Shown piece by piece: positions 32,167 through 41,464 of a DNA stretch of 64,000 nt. The notes under the pieces were generated by a model that was given only the letters and a program-made list of their open reading frames with translations, searched no databases and was not told the origin of the DNA. The first letter of the stretch is position 1. Each line of letters opens with the position of its first letter. Made by a program: the position numbers and the translations under genes. Origin of the DNA: Prosthecobacter fusiformis (lineage in GTDB: Bacteria; Verrucomicrobiota; Verrucomicrobiia; Verrucomicrobiales; Verrucomicrobiaceae); contig NZ_SOCA01000009.1 in the NCBI RefSeq assembly GCF_004364345.1, positions 62,001-126,000 of the forward strand, in the 5' to 3' direction.

Positions 32167-32601
32167 ATGGTTTTCGCCATTCAAAACTTCTTTTCCCGGC
32201 TGGCCGGTCACCGCTGGTTTTGGTGGGCATGTGCAGCCATCTGGGGCATTGTACTTTTCACCTTGTCCTCCCGGAGTACTCTGCCTCCTGGACCACAAAT
32301 TCCGTATCAGGACAAGGTCATACACTTTCTCTACTTCAGCGGTGGAGGGTTCTGTTGTGCACTGGCTCTTTTCAGCCATGCCGTGCCGCCAAAACCAGGC
32401 TGGGTATGGTGGCTGACGGGCATCCTTTTTGGAATGATCGTCGGCGCATTGGATGAATACCACCAGACCTTCACCCCGGGCCGCAGCGGCAATGATGCAG
32501 GTGACTGGCTGGCCGACCTGACCGGTGCAGGAACGGGGGCCTGGATCGCCTGGATCTTGCTCAAGTGGGTCAGACGGCAGGTGCCGTCGAATCCTGCGTA
32601 A
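32167..32601 (+). CDS. VanZ family membrane protein
   Basis: The 144-residue protein has four hydrophobic segments and the VanZ signature words ILFTLSSRSTLPP-like, YQDKVIHFLYFSGGGF and GALDEYHQTFTPGRSGNDAGDWLADLTG in outline. VanZ relatives give low-level teicoplanin resistance in enterococci; elsewhere their role is unknown, perhaps in envelope glycolipid metabolism. Its 3' end overlaps the 3' end of the O-antigen ligase gene on the other strand by 32 bp (32570-32601). Location next to an O-antigen gene supports an envelope function. Confidence 0.85.
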   Translation: MVFAIQNFFSRLAGHRWFWWACAAIWGIVLFTLSSRSTLPPGPQIPYQDKVIHFLYFSGGGFCCALALFSHAVPPKPGWVWWLTGILFGMIVGALDEYHQTFTPGRSGNDAGDWLADLTGAGTGAWIAWILLKWVRRQVPSNPA

Positions 32602-33940
32602 ACCGGGCCGAGGCGATCACCAGCGGAGTCCAAAACAGCAAGGGCTCATAACGGGCGATGGAAATGAGTGCCCAGACGCTGTCACCATCGAAACATAGTC
32701 CCGCCAACCCATAACCGCTGAGCATGAGCCAGACAGGCTCGCCACGCCGGGCCAGACGATAGCTCCTCTGGAGTGCCCACCCTACCAGACCGGCCAGTCC
32801 CAAAATCCCAGGCAGCCCACCATGCACAAAGGTATCCCAAAAGACACCATGCAGGTGCTCCGGATACCAGTGCAGGGAGCAGGACCAGCAATCATCATCC
32901 GCCCACATGCCTTTTCCCAGTAGCCAGTCCTGCCAGGTGCTCATGCAGCCAATGGCCGCACTGTAGATGAGGAAACGCCCGTTGTCTGACCGCTGCATCG
33001 CCGTCTGCATCGGGTTGGATGAAACCACGGTGTCACCAAATTTTCCCACAGCGATCGTCTCGTTTGGAATACCGAGGCGCTTGGAAGCATCCTTGGCCGC
33101 CAGATGAGAAAGCAGCGGGGCTGAGACCTGGAATAGCACCAGCGTGCCCACCACCAGGGCGACTGGTTTCCATGAACGCCGCCAGCCTACCGCCAGCAGC
33201 AGGACGGCATGCCCGCAGACGAGCGCCATCAAGGCTCCACGGCTCAGGGTCAGGATCGTCGCCAAGTAAAGAATCACCAAGGCCACCAGCCAACGGCGAC
33301 GATTGCGGGTACCTGTGGAGGCATTCCATCCTGCCGCAGCCCAGCACGCCGCGAAGCCAAACGTCAGGCCTGAATTGACTGAATTCCATCCGCCATAAAC
33401 AAACCAGTTTCGCAACCGCGACCCGAAAACACCTTCAGGATGCAGGCCATAGAAAATGATCAGACTCACTCCCGCTGCAACGGTGGCCATTGCCACAATA
33501 GGCTTGCCCAGAGCGAAGATCACCTGTGGTCGGCGGGCGGTCTGCCAGAGAGTCAGCAAAAAACCCATGAGCAAAAGGCCATTGCCCCAGCCCAGCCAAA
33601 GGGCGGAAAGGGTGGCACCGGGAGATTCAAAAATGGAGCTCCGCACCAGCATCAGGCTCCACAAAACGGCCACGCCTTGCATCCAACGGTCCTTTTTCAA
33701 TGCCTCGGCCAAGTCCTCATGACCCCCGGCCATCAGCCATAAAACAGCCAGGATGAGTCCCCAGGCCAGTTGCAGCCATTGATTGTGCAGTACAAAATAA
33801 CCGCCTAAGAAACCCGCCATATTTGCCAGCAGCAGGGTCCTCTTCAGAAGAAAGGCCCCATCATCCGCAAGCGCGGCAGGCGAATCAGTCAGCCGCCATG
33901 TCGTAGCACCGACGGCGGAAGATGGCGGACGTTGAGGCAT
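32570..33940 (-). CDS. O-antigen ligase/polymerase-like membrane protein
   Basis: The protein has about 456 residues from the ATG at 33938-33940 (a GTG at 33973 would add 11). It has about 10 to 12 membrane helices and a large periplasmic loop (about 250-320) typical of the Wzy_C/WaaL superfamily, ending in NGRFLIYSAAIGCMSTWQDW and GVFWDTFVHGGLPGILGL. The conserved loop Arg is in the SDNGRF stretch. It would join or polymerise O-antigen or another surface polysaccharide. No glycosyltransferases are nearby, so the gene may be a ligase used with a distant locus. Confidence 0.8.
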   Translation of the reverse strand: MPQRPPSSAVGATTWRLTDSPAALADDGAFLLKRTLLLANMAGFLGGYFVLHNQWLQLAWGLILAVLWLMAGGHEDLAEALKKDRWMQGVAVLWSLMLVRSSIFESPGATLSALWLGWGNGLLLMGFLLTLWQTARRPQVIFALGKPIVAMATVAAGVSLIIFYGLHPEGVFGSRLRNWFVYGGWNSVNSGLTFGFAACWAAAGWNASTGTRNRRRWLVALVILYLATILTLSRGALMALVCGHAVLLLAVGWRRSWKPVALVVGTLVLFQVSAPLLSHLAAKDASKRLGIPNETIAVGKFGDTVVSSNPMQTAMQRSDNGRFLIYSAAIGCMSTWQDWLLGKGMWADDDCWSCSLHWYPEHLHGVFWDTFVHGGLPGILGLAGLVGWALQRSYRLARRGEPVWLMLSGYGLAGLCFDGDSVWALISIARYEPLLFWTPLVIASARFTQDSTAPAV

Positions 33941-34009
33941 CAAAACGATTTCTAACTTACTCCTTTTCTTCACTTAGCCAAGGTCTTCCTGCAATCCCTG
34001 CCTCGGCGC

Positions 34010-34038
34010 TTGCCTGACACACCCACCGCTGCTTTAAA
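34010..34038 (+). promoter_or_regulatory. Candidate sigma-70 promoter of recA
   Basis: A -35 like TTGCCT at 34010-34015 is followed after 17 bp by a -10 like TTTAAA at 34033-34038. This would start transcription about 45 bp upstream of the SOS box. Spacing is ideal, but the hexamers are only fair matches, and other promoters nearer the box are possible. Confidence 0.35.
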
Positions 34039-34088
34039 TCCCTTAGTTTCTGTAAAAATACTTTACGAGGGGGCAAAAATGCTCCAAC

Positions 34089-34102
34089 TGTTCGCCAGAA
34101 CA
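34089..34102 (+). promoter_or_regulatory. SOS (LexA) box upstream of recA
   Basis: TGTTCGCCAGAACA is an exact TGTTC-N4-GAACA palindrome, 19 bp before the recA ATG at 34122. This is the form reported for the Verrucomicrobia LexA motif, so recA is very likely repressed by LexA and induced by DNA damage. Confidence 0.85.
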
Positions 34103-34121
34103 TCTAATTTAATACCTGATT

Positions 34122-35219
34122 ATGGCCAAGTCTCCTGCAAAAGAATCCTCCGCCGAGCCGACCAACAAGATCGCCGAAGCACGCGCCCGCAATCTCGACA
34201 TCGCTCTTCAGCAGATCCACAAGGACTTTGGTGAGGGTTCCATCCTGCGCATGGCGGGCAATGAAAAGGTGGATGTGGCCGTCATCCCTACAGGCAATAT
34301 TTTGATCGACCAAGCACTGGGCGTGGGCGGTTTTGCCCGTGGGCGTGTGGTGGAAGTTTATGGGCCGGAATCCTCCGGTAAAACGACTCTGACCCTGACC
34401 GTCATTGCCCAAGCCCAGAAGGCCGGCGGCATCGCCGCCTTCATTGACGTGGAGCATGCGCTGGACCCCAACTATGCCCGCCGCCTGGGTGTGAAGATGG
34501 ATGAGCTGCTGGTCTCCCAGCCTAGCTCAGGTGAAGAGGCGCTACGCATCTGCGAAACGCTGGTCCGCTCCAACGCTCTGGACGTCATCGTCATTGACTC
34601 CGTGGCCGCTCTGGTGACCCGTCAGGAACTGGAAGGTGACATCGGTGATTCCACCGTGGGTGCCCAGGCCCGGCTGATGAGCGCTGCCCTGAGAAAGCTC
34701 ACCGCCATCATTTCGAAAGCCCGCACCTGCTGCATCTTTACTAACCAGATCCGTGAAAAAATCGGCGTCATGTTCGGCAATCCGGAGACGACTCCTGGGG
34801 GTAAGGCGCTCAAGTTCTATTCCAGTGTGCGCGTGGACATCCGCCGCATCGGTGCCATCAAAAGCAGCGATGGCACGGTGACCGGCAACCGCACAAAGGT
34901 GAAGATCGTCAAAAACAAGCTGGCACCTCCTTATACGGAGGCTGAATTCGACATCATGTACAATGAAGGCATCTCCAATGTCGGGTCCATGCTGGATCTG
35001 GCCATGGAGCATGACATCCTGCAGAAGCGTGGTTCCTGGATCAGCTATAAAGGCACGCAACTGGCCCAAGGTCGCGATGCGGCCAAAGAGGCGCTCAAAA
35101 CAGATACCAAACTCTACGAAGAGATCGAGCAAGCCGTCAAAGCGAAGCTGGCCGAGAAGGGAATCTCTACCGGTGGTGGTGGCAGCCCTGCCGCCGCCGC
35201 TGCGGAAAAAGCTGAATAA
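34122..35219 (+). CDS. recA: Recombinase RecA
   Basis: The protein has 365 residues. The Walker A motif GPESSGKTT is at 81-89, and the family blocks [55 protein letters not shown] and [20 protein letters not shown] are all present. RecA filaments on single-stranded DNA drive recombination and trigger LexA self-cleavage. The gene carries an SOS box 19 bp upstream and stands alone. The last 20 or so residues are Gly/Ala-rich ([16 protein letters not shown]), a normal feature of variable RecA tails. Confidence 0.98.
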   Translation: MAKSPAKESSAEPTNKIAEARARNLDIALQQIHKDFGEGSILRMAGNEKVDVAVIPTGNILIDQALGVGGFARGRVVEVYGPESSGKTTLTLTVIAQAQKAGGIAAFIDVEHALDPNYARRLGVKMDELLVSQPSSGEEALRICETLVRSNALDVIVIDSVAALVTRQELEGDIGDSTVGAQARLMSAALRKLTAIISKARTCCIFTNQIREKIGVMFGNPETTPGGKALKFYSSVRVDIRRIGAIKSSDGTVTGNRTKVKIVKNKLAPPYTEAEFDIMYNEGISNVGSMLDLAMEHDILQKRGSWISYKGTQLAQGRDAAKEALKTDTKLYEEIEQAVKAKLAEKGISTGGGGSPAAAAAEKAE

Positions 35220-35234
35220 AGATGGCTCATCTTG

Positions 35235-35272
35235 CCGGCCCTGTCCCCAATTTAAAAGGGGATGAGGGCTGG
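35235..35272. terminator. Probable terminator between recA and the hybrid kinase
   Basis: CCGGCCCTGTCCCC (35235-35248) pairs with GGGGATGAGGGCTGG (35258-35272) with one bulge and two G-U pairs. It lies 15 bp after the recA stop and just before the stop of the minus-strand kinase gene. U-tracts are weak on both sides. Confidence 0.6.
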
Positions 35273-35274
35273 TG

Positions 35275-38200
35275 CTAAAGTTTTGGCAGGCGGGTGGAAA
35301 GCTGGACCAGTGCCTGGCGCAATTGGGCGAACTGAACAGGCTTGGTCAGGTGAACGACGAAGCCGGATTCGTGCGCTTGTTTGATGTCTTCCTCCATTCC
35401 ATAACCCGTCAATGCAATGCCATGCAGGCCATACGATGCATGCAATGTTTTCATCAGTTCCATTCCCGTGCCATCAGGCAGGCCGACATCGCTGATGACG
35501 CCGTCAAATCGATCTAGGCTGGCTGCCTCAAGGGCTGTGGCGACACTGTCCGCCGTCGTGATGTGATGGCCCGCGCGGGCAAGCAGCCGGGCGAGGACTG
35601 TCAGCGTGGGGGCATGGTCTTCAACCAAAAGCAGACGCATCGTCATACTCTCAGTAGGAGACGGAGAAACAGGCCGGGACATCTCCCCTGCCGCACTTTC
35701 CGGGGACTCCTTAGCTTTTAAGCTGACAGGCAGTACCACCGTAAAAGCGGCACCGTGTCCAGGACCTTTACTGGCCGCAACAATGCTGCCCGCATGCAGT
35801 TCCACCAGAGATTTGGAAATCGACAATCCTAAACCCAGCCCTCCAAAGCGGTGATCATTGGCGAGCCCTGCTTGCTCAAAGGGAAGAAAGATACGACCCA
35901 GTTTATCCCTGGCAATGCCGATGCCTGTATCGCTTATCTCAACGACAATCTGGCTTCCTTCATTGCGTGTGCGAACGCTGATCTGGCCACCGGATGAAGT
36001 GAACTTGACAGCATTTTTCAAAAGGTTCCAAAAGACCTGCTGGAGCCGGGAGGGATCACACTGAAGGCGGGATAGCGGTGCTTTAAAATCTGTGTGGAGA
36101 GTCAGCTTTTTTGCCTGTGCCTCATCCCTGACGATATCCAGCGCCAGCTCAATGAGGGAGTGCACCTCCTGCTCCTGGAGCCGGAGGGCCAGTTTGCCAT
36201 GGGAAATACGGGTCAGATCCAGCAGGTCATCAATGAGCCGGGCTTCCAGTGCGATATTCCGCTGGATCATGCACAGGGTGTCGCGGGTCGAAGTATCCAG
36301 GCTGGCATCTTCAGACAAGGCCTCCGCTGCCATCAGCACAGGTGTCAGTGGCGTGCGCAGCTCATGAGAGAGGGCGGCCAGGAAGTCATCCTTGGCACGA
36401 TTGGCACGTTCTGCATCTGCGCGTGCCTGCCGGGCTGCTTCTTCAGCCCGGACCAGGTCATCGATATCCGTGGAGGTCCCATACCAACGGACGATGGCCC
36501 CATGTTCATCCCGCAGAGGCAGCGCCCGGCCCAGAAACCAACGATAGGCACCCGCACGATCGCGCCAGCGATAGCGGATTTCATAAGGCTCACCGGTATT
36601 CACGGAATGAGACCAGCGGTCCAGGCAAACCGGCAAATCCTCAGGGTGCAGGACATCCACCCAACTGGCATCACCTGCATTTCCCTCAGGATGGCCGGTG
36701 AATGCATACCAGCGGCGGTTAAAATATGTGACCTGTCCGTCTGGTCGCGCCAGCCACACGACCTGCGGAGTAAGATCCGCGATCTGGCGAAACCGGGCTT
36801 CACTTTCCTCCAGTTCCCGGGTCACCCGCACGCGCTCCAAAGCCTCCCAGCACCGGTTCGCCACATGGCGCACGAGGCTGACCTCGGCCTGTGTCCATTG
36901 GCGGGGAGTCTTCTGATGCACGGCCATCGCTGCTACAAAGCGGTCATCTTTACGGAGAGGCACGCAGATGACGGCACGAATCAAGGTGGCTTGATAAGCG
37001 GTGAGATCCTCCGGCGCAGGCTGATGCTTCTCAATGTCCTGCACGACATAGGTCTCGTCAGCACGCATGCAGCGCAACGCCTCAGTTCCAAACTGAGTAA
37101 AGGTAAAACGCCCGACGATGCTTGGCACCGCACGGGTATAGTCTCCTTGGATGTTCATGCTGTCCTCATCCGCTTCAATTTCGGCATAGGCACAGCGGTC
37201 AGCACGAAGATGTTCCCCCAGCAAGCGGGCGGAGGTGGCGACGATCTCCGCCGCATTGCTCAGCGGGCGTACCGCATCATCCAATCTCACGAGGAACCCC
37301 TGGCGGGCTTCAGCCAGCATTCGTTCAGTGATATCCACAAAAGCCCCCACGCTGCCACGCGGCTGCCCTTGGTCATCAAAGAGCGGCGCAGCATATTCCA
37401 GCAGGCGGATCCAGCGACCATCCGCATGCACAATGTTGAGCTCCAGGTCTCGGATTACCTTTCCTTCACGAGCGGCAGTCTGCATGGGCAATTCCTCACC
37501 GGACAGCTCCCGACCGGTGTCATCAATGATCTGGAAATTGGCTGGCCTCTCCTCCTCAGGTGCGGTCTTGGAGGCATTCCCGTCACGTTCCAAACCCAGC
37601 ACCTGGGCAAAGGCGGTATTGACCCGGATCTTGCGGCACTCGCGGTCCAACGCAATCCCGATACCCACGGGCAGGACATCCAACAGTGTTTCCAGTTCCG
37701 CCACTCGGGACCGGCTTTCCAGGTTCAACCGCGCCATCTCCATCTCCGTGCCGCGTTTTTCGCTGATGTCCGTGCAGCGAATGGCCACGCGGCTGTCGCT
37801 TTTTGCGCCGACGGGAAAGGCATAGACATCAAACCAGCGGCCCATACTCTCCGCACCCTGTACAAAACGGACGGCCTTCTGGTTGCTGGCCACTCCGCCA
37901 TAGACATCGAACCAATGCTGCTCCAGCTCCGGCACCAGCTCGCGGGCGGTTTTACCCACCGCATTGTGCAGCCCAGTCTGGCCTTCAAAGGCTGAATTCA
38001 CATCCACAAACCGATAATCAACAGGCCGCCCATTCCCATCCCAGATTATCTCGACAATGCAAAAGCCTTCATCAATGGCATTGAACAGCGAGCGATAACG
38101 TTCCTCGCTGGCACTTAAGGCAGCCGCCGTTAGCTTTTCTTCGGTGACGTCCCGGAAGTAAACGGACAGCCCGCCGCCCTGAATGGGAAAGCCCCGCAGG

Positions 38201-38523
38201 ACATACCAGTGCTCCCAGGGCGCATGGAAGTATTCAAAGTCCACCGCCACACCGGCAGCCACTGCATGCCGGAATTCCCGCTCCAGATTTGTCCCCAATG
38301 TTTCAGGAAATATTCTCCAGTAGCACTGGCCGAGCAATTGCTCTGGATCTCCCACATAAGGTGAAAAAATACTCCGCGCCGCTTCATTGAGAAAAGTGAA
38401 ACGCCATTCGCTGTCGAATGCGCAAAAGGCATCCGTAATGCTCGCTAGAATGCGGTCCACGCGTTCTTCACCTTCACCGGGCAGAATACGCACTGAGTCA
38501 GTAAATTGGGAGGGTGACGCCAT
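35275..38523 (-). CDS. Large hybrid histidine kinase (PAS/GAF sensor, receiver at C-terminus)
   Basis: The protein has 1082 residues and no membrane helices, so it is probably cytoplasmic. Several PAS modules occupy about 10-400 and 555-690 (for example ITDAFCAFDSEWRFTFLNEA and LTPQVVWLARPDGQVTYFNR), with a GAF module around 405-560. The dimerisation helix has the phospho-accepting H720 in LAALSHELRTPLTPVLMAAE, the ATPase domain follows with NAVKFTSSGG and DTGIGI, and a REC domain ends the protein with the phospho-accepting D1012 in GVISDVGLPDG. It is a redox- or ligand-sensing phosphorelay kinase. No response regulator gene is adjacent. Confidence 0.9.
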   Translation of the reverse strand: MASPSQFTDSVRILPGEGEERVDRILASITDAFCAFDSEWRFTFLNEAARSIFSPYVGDPEQLLGQCYWRIFPETLGTNLEREFRHAVAAGVAVDFEYFHAPWEHWYVLRGFPIQGGGLSVYFRDVTEEKLTAAALSASEERYRSLFNAIDEGFCIVEIIWDGNGRPVDYRFVDVNSAFEGQTGLHNAVGKTARELVPELEQHWFDVYGGVASNQKAVRFVQGAESMGRWFDVYAFPVGAKSDSRVAIRCTDISEKRGTEMEMARLNLESRSRVAELETLLDVLPVGIGIALDRECRKIRVNTAFAQVLGLERDGNASKTAPEEERPANFQIIDDTGRELSGEELPMQTAAREGKVIRDLELNIVHADGRWIRLLEYAAPLFDDQGQPRGSVGAFVDITERMLAEARQGFLVRLDDAVRPLSNAAEIVATSARLLGEHLRADRCAYAEIEADEDSMNIQGDYTRAVPSIVGRFTFTQFGTEALRCMRADETYVVQDIEKHQPAPEDLTAYQATLIRAVICVPLRKDDRFVAAMAVHQKTPRQWTQAEVSLVRHVANRCWEALERVRVTRELEESEARFRQIADLTPQVVWLARPDGQVTYFNRRWYAFTGHPEGNAGDASWVDVLHPEDLPVCLDRWSHSVNTGEPYEIRYRWRDRAGAYRWFLGRALPLRDEHGAIVRWYGTSTDIDDLVRAEEAARQARADAERANRAKDDFLAALSHELRTPLTPVLMAAEALSEDASLDTSTRDTLCMIQRNIALEARLIDDLLDLTRISHGKLALRLQEQEVHSLIELALDIVRDEAQAKKLTLHTDFKAPLSRLQCDPSRLQQVFWNLLKNAVKFTSSGGQISVRTRNEGSQIVVEISDTGIGIARDKLGRIFLPFEQAGLANDHRFGGLGLGLSISKSLVELHAGSIVAASKGPGHGAAFTVVLPVSLKAKESPESAAGEMSRPVSPSPTESMTMRLLLVEDHAPTLTVLARLLARAGHHITTADSVATALEAASLDRFDGVISDVGLPDGTGMELMKTLHASYGLHGIALTGYGMEEDIKQAHESGFVVHLTKPVQFAQLRQALVQLSTRLPKL

Positions 38524-38706
38524 AAACGGCCATGCAAGGTTAAACCTCCATCATTTCCGGTCAAGCCTACGAGCAACAATGCCGAAGACGTTTGGAGAAA
38601 AACCTCAAATGCAAAAATGCATCGGTCCTGAAGCATCGCATGCGTTTATTTACCTATTTTTGCCGTTGTAATAAACCAGAGGCAGAGGTTCAGAAAAGGA
38701 GGCGGA

Positions 38707-39342
38707 TTACTTGTCTTTGTCTTGAGTATCCTTGCCAGCACGCGTCCGTGATCTGACCAGATGAATACGTGGAGAAGTGCGAATATCGGCTCGCAAATGC
38801 GTCTGCATCTGGGCCAGGGCATGGTCATTCGCCTTGCGATTCTCGGAGGCCAGACAATCCCGCGGAACGATGAGATGGTAATCCCGCATGTAGGCATCGT
38901 TGGCCGTGTAAAGGACGCAAAGATTCCCGGCGAATCCCGTCAGGATGAGCGTGCTGACCTCCAAATGCTCCAGCAGAATGTCCAGGGATGTGGAGTAAAA
39001 CCCCGAATGCTTGGGCTTGAGGATGAAGTAGTCTTCTTCATCCGGGAGAAGCTGCTGCACGATGGGCTCACCCGGAACACCGGCTTCAAGGCAATGGCTG
39101 ACGTGAGACTTGAAGTCTGAACGCCAGCGCCCAAAATTGTCATTCACATAGATCACTGGGACACCGGCTGCACGGGCGCGTTTTTTCAACGCTGCAATGC
39201 GCTTGGCCACGGGAAGTGCAAGACGAAGCAGTGAACTGCCACCGGGAAAGTCCATGGCATTGATTACATCAATCAGAAGCACGGCCTGGGCTGCTTTATC
39301 CGGGGCGCTACCATGCAGGCTGGCATTATGTGCTGAGGCCAT
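38707..39342 (-). CDS. Isochorismatase-family cysteine hydrolase
   Basis: The ATG at 39340-39342 is the likely start (MASAHNASLHGSA); the frame is open upstream to 39432 but those residues are not conserved-looking. The 211-residue product has the catalytic triad of the family: D25 in VLLIDVINAMD, K109 in FILKPKHSGF and C142 in TGFAGNLCVLYTA. Family members hydrolyse isochorismate, nicotinamide or carbamoyl compounds. The C-terminal tail after about 190 is basic (VRSRTRAGKDTQDKDK) and unusual. Substrate unknown. Confidence 0.82.
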   Translation of the reverse strand: MASAHNASLHGSAPDKAAQAVLLIDVINAMDFPGGSSLLRLALPVAKRIAALKKRARAAGVPVIYVNDNFGRWRSDFKSHVSHCLEAGVPGEPIVQQLLPDEEDYFILKPKHSGFYSTSLDILLEHLEVSTLILTGFAGNLCVLYTANDAYMRDYHLIVPRDCLASENRKANDHALAQMQTHLRADIRTSPRIHLVRSRTRAGKDTQDKDK

Positions 39343-39569
39343 GGCATTAAAATTGTGTTTGAGAATGTGGGGCTTGGAGCGCTTTGGATCCGAAAAGTCC
39401 GTGCGGGCTGCAGAGCAGTAGCACCGGGCCATCGTCCTGAACCATGCGTTTCATACCATGCTATCGCTCCACTTAAACCGCCTGGATGTGGCATGCCCGC
39501 AGGCATCAAAGAAAGCAGGCTGTTGCGCCGACGGGACACGATGAAGAGGCAGAGTGAAAACCCTGACCT

Positions 39570-39878
39570 ATGAGCCATCTGATCCAGCTTTTGCTGCCCC
39601 TTTATGCGAACGACCAGAAGCCTTTTCCTGAAGAGTTCCATGCCCGTGTCGGAGCGGAGCTGACGGAAAAATTCGGCGGGCTTACTGCCTATACCCGTTC
39701 ACCGGCAGAAGGCCGCTGGAATGATCTAGGGCAGGATGTCCGGGATGAAATCATCATTTATGAAGTGATGACCTCCTCCCTGGATGAACCCTGGTGGGGC
39801 CGCTACCGGCGGACGCTCGAAGCGCGTTTTCACCAGGACGAAGTCATCATCCGCGCTCTGCCCATGCAAAGGCTCTGA
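39570..39878 (+). CDS. Small unknown soluble protein
   Basis: The 102-residue product begins MSHLIQLLLPLYANDQKPFP and has no signal, membrane helix or recognised domain. It looks like an alpha/beta fold, with ELTEKFGGLTAYTRSPAEG and DEIIIYEVMT in the middle. Base composition matches the surroundings. It is followed by an outer membrane efflux gene in the opposite orientation. Unknown. Confidence 0.6.
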   Translation: MSHLIQLLLPLYANDQKPFPEEFHARVGAELTEKFGGLTAYTRSPAEGRWNDLGQDVRDEIIIYEVMTSSLDEPWWGRYRRTLEARFHQDEVIIRALPMQRL

Positions 39879-39902
39879 GGTGCACAAAGGGACTGGGCAA
39901 GA

Positions 39903-41312
39903 TTATTTCGTCCTGGCAGTCGGATCCCAGCCACCACCCAAGGCTTTAAAAACAGCGATGAGATTGGTGGCTGTGCGCGTCTGGCTCTCCGCCAGAGAAA
40001 CTTCCGCCTGCAGCTTCACGCGCTCAGCATCCAGCACTTCCAGGAACCCGGCCGCACCCTGGTCAAAGCGTTGACGAGCCAGTGAGGCAGCCTTAGCGCT
40101 GCTTTGCACCGCGTCGGCCAAGTGGTTCCGGCGGTTCTGCTCACGACCATAATCCGTGATGGAGTTTTCTACATCTTCCAGAGCCAGCAACACGGTCTGC
40201 TGATAAGTAGCCAGGCGGGCCTCTGTACGGGCACCGGCCGCTTTTACGAGTTGCAGACGACGGGGGCTGTCAAGAAAGGCCCAACTGATGCTGGGACCAA
40301 AGGAAAAATTGTCCGCACCATTTTGGCCTAAACCCGTAAAGCTGCCAGCAGTGAGTCCTGCGCTGCCATTGGCTGTGATGCGGGGGAAAAGATCTGCCGT
40401 GGCCACCCCAATGCGGGCAGTGGCTGCGGCAAGCTGGCGCTCAGCTGCACGAATGTCTGGACGACGACGCAGAAGCGCAGCCGGGTCTCCCAGGCGGATG
40501 GAAGGAAGACGGGAAGGCAGCGGCGCCAGTGTCAAGCGTCCGCGAAGCGCGTCTGGCGGCTGGCCACTGAGCACCCCCAGCCTGTGGAAAGCCTTGTCAA
40601 CCGCACCCTCCAAAGGAGGAATGGTAGCCAAAGTAGTGCTGAGCTGAGCCTTGGCGCGGGAAGTATCCAGATCGGTACCGCGTCCGCCTTCCAGCAATTT
40701 GTTGGTCAGATCCACCGTCGCGCGCTGGTTTTCCGCATTGCGACGGGCCACCGAAAGCTGGTTTTGCAAACCGCGCAGCTCCAGATAAGTACGAGCCGTC
40801 TCCGCCGTGATGGAGACAAGAAGGTCATCCCGCCCGGCTTCTGCGGCACCGAGATCTGCCGAGGCAGCCTCCACATTTCGGCGCACCCGGCCAAAAAGAT
40901 CCAGCTCCCAAGTCGCATCAAAACCCGTGCTATACGTTTCCACATCTCTTGGGAAAGCCGCCGGAAGATTGAAGCCGGAGGAGCGGCTGTTGGTATAGTC
41001 GCCACCAGCGGTCACGACCGGTAAAAAGTCAAAACTGGCAAAATTACGCTCCGCCCGGGCTGCTTTGATGTTGGCGATGGCTGCCTTGACGTCCTGGTTT
41101 CCCGCGATGGTCTGGGCGATAAGTTCATTCAGTTTCGGATCTCCGAAACGCTGCCACCAGGCCTGCAAAGCCGCCTCATTGGGAGCAGCAGCCAAGGTGC
41201 CTGAGGCCTTGGAGCGGAAACCTGACTGAGGGCTGCCTTCAGGTGCAACGTAGTTTGGGCCTACGGCACAGGAGGCCAGGAAAAGTGCCGAAAGGAGGCT
41301 AAGGCGATGCAT
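39903..41312 (-). CDS. Outer membrane efflux lipoprotein (OprM/NodT family)
   Basis: The protein has 469 residues: a lipoprotein signal (LSALFLASCAVGPNY, with the Cys as lipid site) and two OEP repeats typical of TolC-like channels, each with long helices (for example AIANIKAARAERNFASFDFLP and RSARTYL-type blocks, RLTLAPLPSRLP). It would form the outer membrane exit of a tripartite pump. No inner-membrane pump or adaptor gene lies beside it, so it is an orphan that could pair with pumps elsewhere. Length is normal. Confidence 0.9.
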   Translation of the reverse strand: MHRLSLLSALFLASCAVGPNYVAPEGSPQSGFRSKASGTLAAAPNEAALQAWWQRFGDPKLNELIAQTIAGNQDVKAAIANIKAARAERNFASFDFLPVVTAGGDYTNSRSSGFNLPAAFPRDVETYSTGFDATWELDLFGRVRRNVEAASADLGAAEAGRDDLLVSITAETARTYLELRGLQNQLSVARRNAENQRATVDLTNKLLEGGRGTDLDTSRAKAQLSTTLATIPPLEGAVDKAFHRLGVLSGQPPDALRGRLTLAPLPSRLPSIRLGDPAALLRRRPDIRAAERQLAAATARIGVATADLFPRITANGSAGLTAGSFTGLGQNGADNFSFGPSISWAFLDSPRRLQLVKAAGARTEARLATYQQTVLLALEDVENSITDYGREQNRRNHLADAVQSSAKAASLARQRFDQGAAGFLEVLDAERVKLQAEVSLAESQTRTATNLIAVFKALGGGWDPTARTK

Positions 41313-41464
41313 GGGCTAAGAAGACGAAGTTCGGGAAAGTACAGCAGGATGCTTGGAAGGCGCTGCTTACCATGCCTCACAATACGCCAGTGCCAAGCAT
41401 TGGGTTGTGCTCAAGAGCGATGCCCCTCAGGGCACTCTAAAGCATCTTCATCCTGATTAGCTGC

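Noticed and set aside
36094..37995. 633-residue plus-strand frame within the hybrid kinase gene
   Set aside because: It is antisense to a protein with a complete set of kinase motifs and shows no domain of its own.
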